A stretch of 9,106 bases of DNA, from NCBI GenBank assembly GCA_017849395.1, contig JAFIHO010000400.1, forward strand, positions 1-9,106, read 5' to 3'. The DNA comes from Hyphomicrobiales bacterium. GTDB taxonomy: Bacteria > Pseudomonadota > Alphaproteobacteria > Micropepsales > Micropepsaceae. Below, one piece after another: positions 6,508 to 9,106 of this stretch (positions are counted from its first letter, which is position 1; every line of letters starts with the position of its first letter). The notes under the pieces are model-generated. The model had not been told where the DNA came from. It did no database searches and saw nothing but the letters and a program-made list of their open reading frames with translations. Both the position numbers and the translations under genes were made by a program.

Positions 6508-6861
6508 ATGGAAAACTGGAAACAGTATCGCGAGGAAATCGGCGCGCGCGTGCGCGAAATGCGCGAGGTCAATCCCGATCTTGTGAAAGCCTATGCCGAA
6601 CTGCACAAGGCCAACGCCAAATCCAACCATCTGGACGCCAAGACACGCGAGTTGATCGCGCTGGCGGTGGCGGTCAGCCTGCGCTGCGACGGCTGCATCA
6701 ATGCGCACAGCGAAGCGGCGGTGAAGGCAGGCGCCAGCAAGGAAGAAGTGGTGGACGCGCTGGGCGTCGCCATCATGGTCAATGCGGGCGCGGCGATGGT
6801 CTATTCGGCCCGCACCATCGATGCTTTCGACACATACAAACCACAGACGGAATCCGCATGA
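6508..6861 (+). CDS. AhpD-like / carboxymuconolactone decarboxylase family protein
   Basis: A single-domain, mostly helical protein of 117 residues. The AhpD core signature E-x11-C-x2-C-x3-H is met exactly by E48, C60, C63 and H67 (RCDGCINAH). This points to a redox-active CxxC peroxidase or disulphide reductase, not a true decarboxylase, which would lack the CxxC. No ahpC partner is nearby. GGAG at 6498-6501 sits six bases before the ATG. Its TGA overlaps the ATG of the aldo/keto reductase in an ATGA overlap, so the two are probably translationally coupled. The electron donor and physiological substrate are unknown. Together with pirin and the reductase it suggests a small redox-stress or detoxification operon. 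Confidence 0.92.
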   Translation: MENWKQYREEIGARVREMREVNPDLVKAYAELHKANAKSNHLDAKTRELIALAVAVSLRCDGCINAHSEAAVKAGASKEEVVDALGVAIMVNAGAAMVYSARTIDAFDTYKPQTESA

Positions 6862-7916
6862 AGTATAATCGCCTCGGCAACACCGGCCTCTATGTGTCCG
6901 AGATCTGCCTCGGCACCATGACCTTTTCCGGCAAGGGCTTTTTCGACGGCAAGATCGGCACCCTGAACCAGACGGAAGCCACGGCGCTGATCCAACGCTC
7001 CGTCGAGGCGGGCGTGAATTTCATCGACACGGCGGATGTCTATTCTTCCGGTGAATCCGAAGTGATGACCGGTCAGGCGCTGAAGGACCTCGCCATCCCG
7101 CGCAAGGACATCGTGCTGGCCACCAAGGTGTTCGGCCGCATGGGGCCGGGCCCGAACGACATGGGCGCGTCGCGCGGCCATATCATGGACGCGGTGTCGC
7201 GCAGCCTGGAACGGCTGCAAACCGATCACATCGACCTCTATCAAATCCATCAGGCCGATCTGGTGACGCCGGTGGAAGAGATCATGCGCGCGCTGGACGA
7301 TCTCGTGTCCCAGCGCATGGTGCGCTACATCGGCTGCTCCAACTGGGAAGCCTGGCGGCTGATGAAGGCGCAGGGGATCGCCGACAAGCGCGGCTGGGCA
7401 CGGTTCGAGAGTTTGCAGGCCTATTATTCCATCGCGGGCCGCGACATGGATCGCGAACTGGTGCCGCTGATGGCCGACCAGCAGATCGGCTGCATGGTGT
7501 GGTCGCCGCTGGCGGGCGGCTATCTGTCGGGAAAATACTCACCCGGCGGCGAAGGCGGCGCGGAAGGCCGCCGCGCGAATTTCGATTTCCCGCCCATCGA
7601 CAAGGACAAGGCCGATGCCATCGTCGCCGCGATGCGCCCCATCGCCAAGGCGCATGGCGTGTCGGTGGCACGCGTGGCGCTGGCCTGGGTGCTGTCAAAG
7701 CCCTGGGTCACAACATTGATCGTGGGCGCCAAGACCGTGGCGCAACTGGACGACAATCTCGAAGCCGCAAAGCTGAAGCTGACGGCAGAAGACCTGGCCA
7801 AGCTGGACGAAATCAGCGCCCCGCCGGTTCAATATCCGCACTGGATGATCGCCCGCCTGAACGCAATGCGCATCCCAACCGAGACGCCAGTGACGGGCCC
7901 GGCGTTCAAGCCGTGA
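6858..7916 (+). CDS. NADP-dependent aldo/keto reductase
   Basis: A (beta/alpha)8-barrel oxidoreductase of 352 residues that reduces aldehydes or ketones with NAD(P)H in the cytoplasm. The catalytic tetrad is D57 and Y62 in NFIDTADVYSSGESE, K90 in LATKVFG and H131 in LYQIHQAD. The nucleotide-binding C-terminal region includes VWSPLAGGYLSGKYSPGG and the late stretch TTLIVGAKTVAQLDDNL. The opening MKYNRLGNTGLYVSEICLGTM is typical of the bacterial YajO/IolS-like group, so a specific gene name is not justified. The ATG overlaps the stop of the AhpD-like gene by 4 bases, with GGAA five bases upstream. It is the last gene of the cluster; a small inverted repeat follows 31 bases after the stop. Confidence 0.95.
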   Translation: MKYNRLGNTGLYVSEICLGTMTFSGKGFFDGKIGTLNQTEATALIQRSVEAGVNFIDTADVYSSGESEVMTGQALKDLAIPRKDIVLATKVFGRMGPGPNDMGASRGHIMDAVSRSLERLQTDHIDLYQIHQADLVTPVEEIMRALDDLVSQRMVRYIGCSNWEAWRLMKAQGIADKRGWARFESLQAYYSIAGRDMDRELVPLMADQQIGCMVWSPLAGGYLSGKYSPGGEGGAEGRRANFDFPPIDKDKADAIVAAMRPIAKAHGVSVARVALAWVLSKPWVTTLIVGAKTVAQLDDNLEAAKLKLTAEDLAKLDEISAPPVQYPHWMIARLNAMRIPTETPVTGPAFKP

Positions 7917-7947
7917 CTCTCAACACGCCACTCGGCGGCTGACAGCA

Positions 7948-7963
7948 TCAGAGAATACTCTGA
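7948..7963. terminator. Small symmetric hairpin between convergent genes
   Basis: TCAGAG and CTCTGA pair perfectly around the 4-base loop AATA, midway between the convergent aldo/keto reductase and lipoprotein genes. Position and symmetry fit a bidirectional transcription end. The stem is short and no T-run follows, so the call is weak. Confidence 0.25.
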
Positions 7964-7972
7964 CCGCAATTC

Positions 7973-8398
7973 CTATCGCCCATATGCCGTCCCCGGGGGA
8001 AAGCCTCTGTAAACCACGTCCACTTGGGCAATGCGATCCATCCTCTTGTTTATGTCGATGGACTCGAGACCGCAGGAATTGCACTCAACAATCAGGGTGC
8101 TGTTGTCCAGCCATTGAAGCGTCACCTTGTCGGACCTTGTGGCCACGAGTGCCGCTCTATCTCCGATGTCATTTCCGGCTATCGCTTCACCAATATTCTC
8201 GGTGTGAGGTACCAGGATCAGGAAAAATTCGTTTGACGACAACGCAGCCTTTAACTCACGTTCAACAAGCACGGCGGACAGATGTCCGTCCGGTCTCTGG
8301 ACCCGCGCTACTATCGTGTTTGTTGCCGGAGCGCGGCAACCAGTCACCCCGATCATCACGACTAGGCAAATAAAAGACAGGATCGGGGCAGGCTTCAT
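7973..8398 (-). CDS. Hypothetical lipoprotein
   Basis: A 141-residue protein not assigned to a named family. The N-terminus MKPAPILSFICLVVMIGVTGC is a lipoprotein signal with lipobox VTGC, making C21 the lipidated residue. The mature part has an RPDGHLSAVLVERE strand, FFLILVPH, then LQWLDNSTLIVECNSCGLE with a CxxC at C106-C109, and ends VDVVYRGFPPG. This layout loosely resembles small lipoproteins of the DUF5412 kind; that is a recollection, not a match. The Shine-Dalgarno is weak (ACGGAA). G+C and codon choice look lower than in all neighbouring genes, and it stands alone between two convergent or unrelated transcripts, consistent with recent acquisition. No partner can be proposed. Confidence 0.7.
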   Translation of the reverse strand: MKPAPILSFICLVVMIGVTGCRAPATNTIVARVQRPDGHLSAVLVERELKAALSSNEFFLILVPHTENIGEAIAGNDIGDRAALVATRSDKVTLQWLDNSTLIVECNSCGLESIDINKRMDRIAQVDVVYRGFPPGTAYGR

Positions 8399-8482
8399 TT
8401 CCGTTTACCCGCAGAAAACTGGATGGCCCGCATGTGCGGACGATGAAGAATACACCGATTTCTGAAAGAACTTGGAGACGTT

Positions 8483-8509
8483 CGCCGCAGTGGCTCGTCA
8501 CCGGCGGCG
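8483..8509 (-). terminator. Stem-loop directly after the gshA stop
   Basis: CGCCGC at 8483-8488 pairs with GCGGCG at 8504-8509, and the inner GTG/CAC at 8490-8492 and 8499-8501 extends the stem across a small bulge. It begins one base past the TGA of gshA on the minus strand. No T-run follows on that strand, so rho-independent termination is uncertain. Confidence 0.3.
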
Positions 8510-9106
8510 TCATAAAAAATTATACTCGGTGAACAACTGCCCCATATCCCGGCCCCACACGCCGTGGAAATTCTTGCACAGTTCCTCGGCCCGCGTATAG
8601 CCGCGCGACACCAGCTCCCGCAGCGGATTGAGGAAGCCGTCCTCGCTCATGCCCGCACCGTCCAGCGCGGCGCGGCGCTTCAGGCCTGCCGATGAAATCT
8701 CCAGCATACGGTGCGCCAGTTCATGCACCGTGGTCTTGCGGAACGGCACCTTGAAGGCCTGACGCGGCACCGCATCGCGCATCGCCTGCCGTTCTTCCGC
8801 CGTCCAGTCCTTCACCAGGTCCCAGGCCGCATCCAGCGCCACATCGTCATACAGAATACCCACCCACAGCGCGGGCATGCCGCAGATGCGCCGCCAGATG
8901 CCGCCATCGGCGCCGCGCATCTCCAGGAACTGTTTCAGCCGCACTTCGGGGAAGATGGTCGTCAGGTGATCGGCCCAATCCGACATGGAGGGTTCCAGAT
9001 GTTCCACTTCCGGAATCTTGTGCGCCAGGAAATCGCGGAAGCTCTTGCCCGATACATCGATATATTTCCCGTCGCGATAGACGAAATACATCGGCACATC
9101 GAGCGC
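8510..9106 (-). CDS. gshA: Glutamate-cysteine ligase, C-terminal part; N-terminus outside window
   Basis: The last 198 residues of a glutamate-cysteine ligase of the plant/alphaproteobacterial type. This enzyme joins glutamate and cysteine using ATP, the first step of glutathione synthesis in the cytoplasm. Recognised family blocks are MYFVYRDGKYIDVSGKSFRDFL, the signature FPEVRLKQFLEMRGADGG followed by WRRICGMPALWVGILYDD, then VHELAHRMLEISSAGLKRR and the closing WGRDMGQLFTEYNFL. The frame is open to the right edge, so the true start lies beyond 9106; the full enzyme is usually about 450 residues. An internal GTG at 9097 is only a codon within this frame. No defect is visible. The gene ends 111 bases before the lipoprotein start on the same strand and need not be co-transcribed with it. 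Confidence 0.93.
   Translation of the reverse strand, partial: ALDVPMYFVYRDGKYIDVSGKSFRDFLAHKIPEVEHLEPSMSDWADHLTTIFPEVRLKQFLEMRGADGGIWRRICGMPALWVGILYDDVALDAAWDLVKDWTAEERQAMRDAVPRQAFKVPFRKTTVHELAHRMLEISSAGLKRRAALDGAGMSEDGFLNPLRELVSRGYTRAEELCKNFHGVWGRDMGQLFTEYNFL

Noticed and set aside
5413..6708. Open frame of 431 codons on the minus strand opposite pirin
   Set aside because: Pirin on the plus strand has all four metal ligands and family length; the antisense frame has no domain and runs across several gene boundaries.
8428..8439. CCGCA/TGCGG inverted repeat upstream of the lipoprotein gene
   Set aside because: Five-base arms with a 2-base loop are expected by chance and cannot form a stable tight hairpin.
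8262..8513. 83-codon open frame on the minus strand between gshA and the lipoprotein
   Set aside because: It overlaps the lipoprotein signal peptide region in another frame and has no ribosome site or recognisable features.

Overview
The window is a GC-rich chromosomal segment whose gene content points to an alphaproteobacterium. The clearest signs are a mitochondrial-type cytochrome c oxidase subunit II next to tldD, a plant/alphaproteobacterial-type glutamate-cysteine ligase, and short dispersed repeats with the core CCTGAGCCYGTCGAAGG that I associate with alphaproteobacterial intergenic regions. I cannot name the genus from sequence alone. No RNA gene, CRISPR array, IS element or phage gene is visible.

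Layout, left to right. (1) Positions 1-673, minus: the first 224 codons of coxB, cut by the left edge, divergent from tldD (925-2349, plus), a complete zinc metalloprotease gene. (2) Positions 2349-2952: a repeat-rich stretch. It holds a hairpin overlapping the tldD stop, an 8-bp tandem repeat, and three copies of a REP-like repeat (two direct copies identical over 35 bp and one diverged inverted copy). A small GIY-YIG nuclease gene (2493-2804) sits between the first copy and the inverted copy. (3) Positions 2953-3291, plus: a DUF952 protein. (4) Positions 3266-5480, minus: two tandem paralogues of an exported ComEC-like metallo-beta-lactamase-fold hydrolase. The upstream copy is intact. The downstream copy is interrupted by one in-frame TAG at codon 46, although its remaining frame is intact. 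(5) Positions 5608-7916, plus: a tight three-gene cluster of pirin, AhpD-like protein and aldo/keto reductase, divergent from the hydrolases. (6) Positions 7973-8398, minus: an orphan lipoprotein in a lower-GC pocket. (7) Positions 8510-9106, minus: the C-terminal 198 codons of gshA, cut by the right edge.

How the genes may work together: coxB serves aerobic respiration and gshA starts glutathione synthesis. Pirin, AhpD-like protein and aldo/keto reductase are spaced like a co-translated redox or detoxification operon. The exported hydrolase pair reads from the same 127-bp divergent region and may share control with that operon; this is inference. The most unusual parts are the repeat-bracketed GIY-YIG gene, whose leader and stop codon lie inside the repeats, and the single amber codon in an otherwise preserved hydrolase paralogue.
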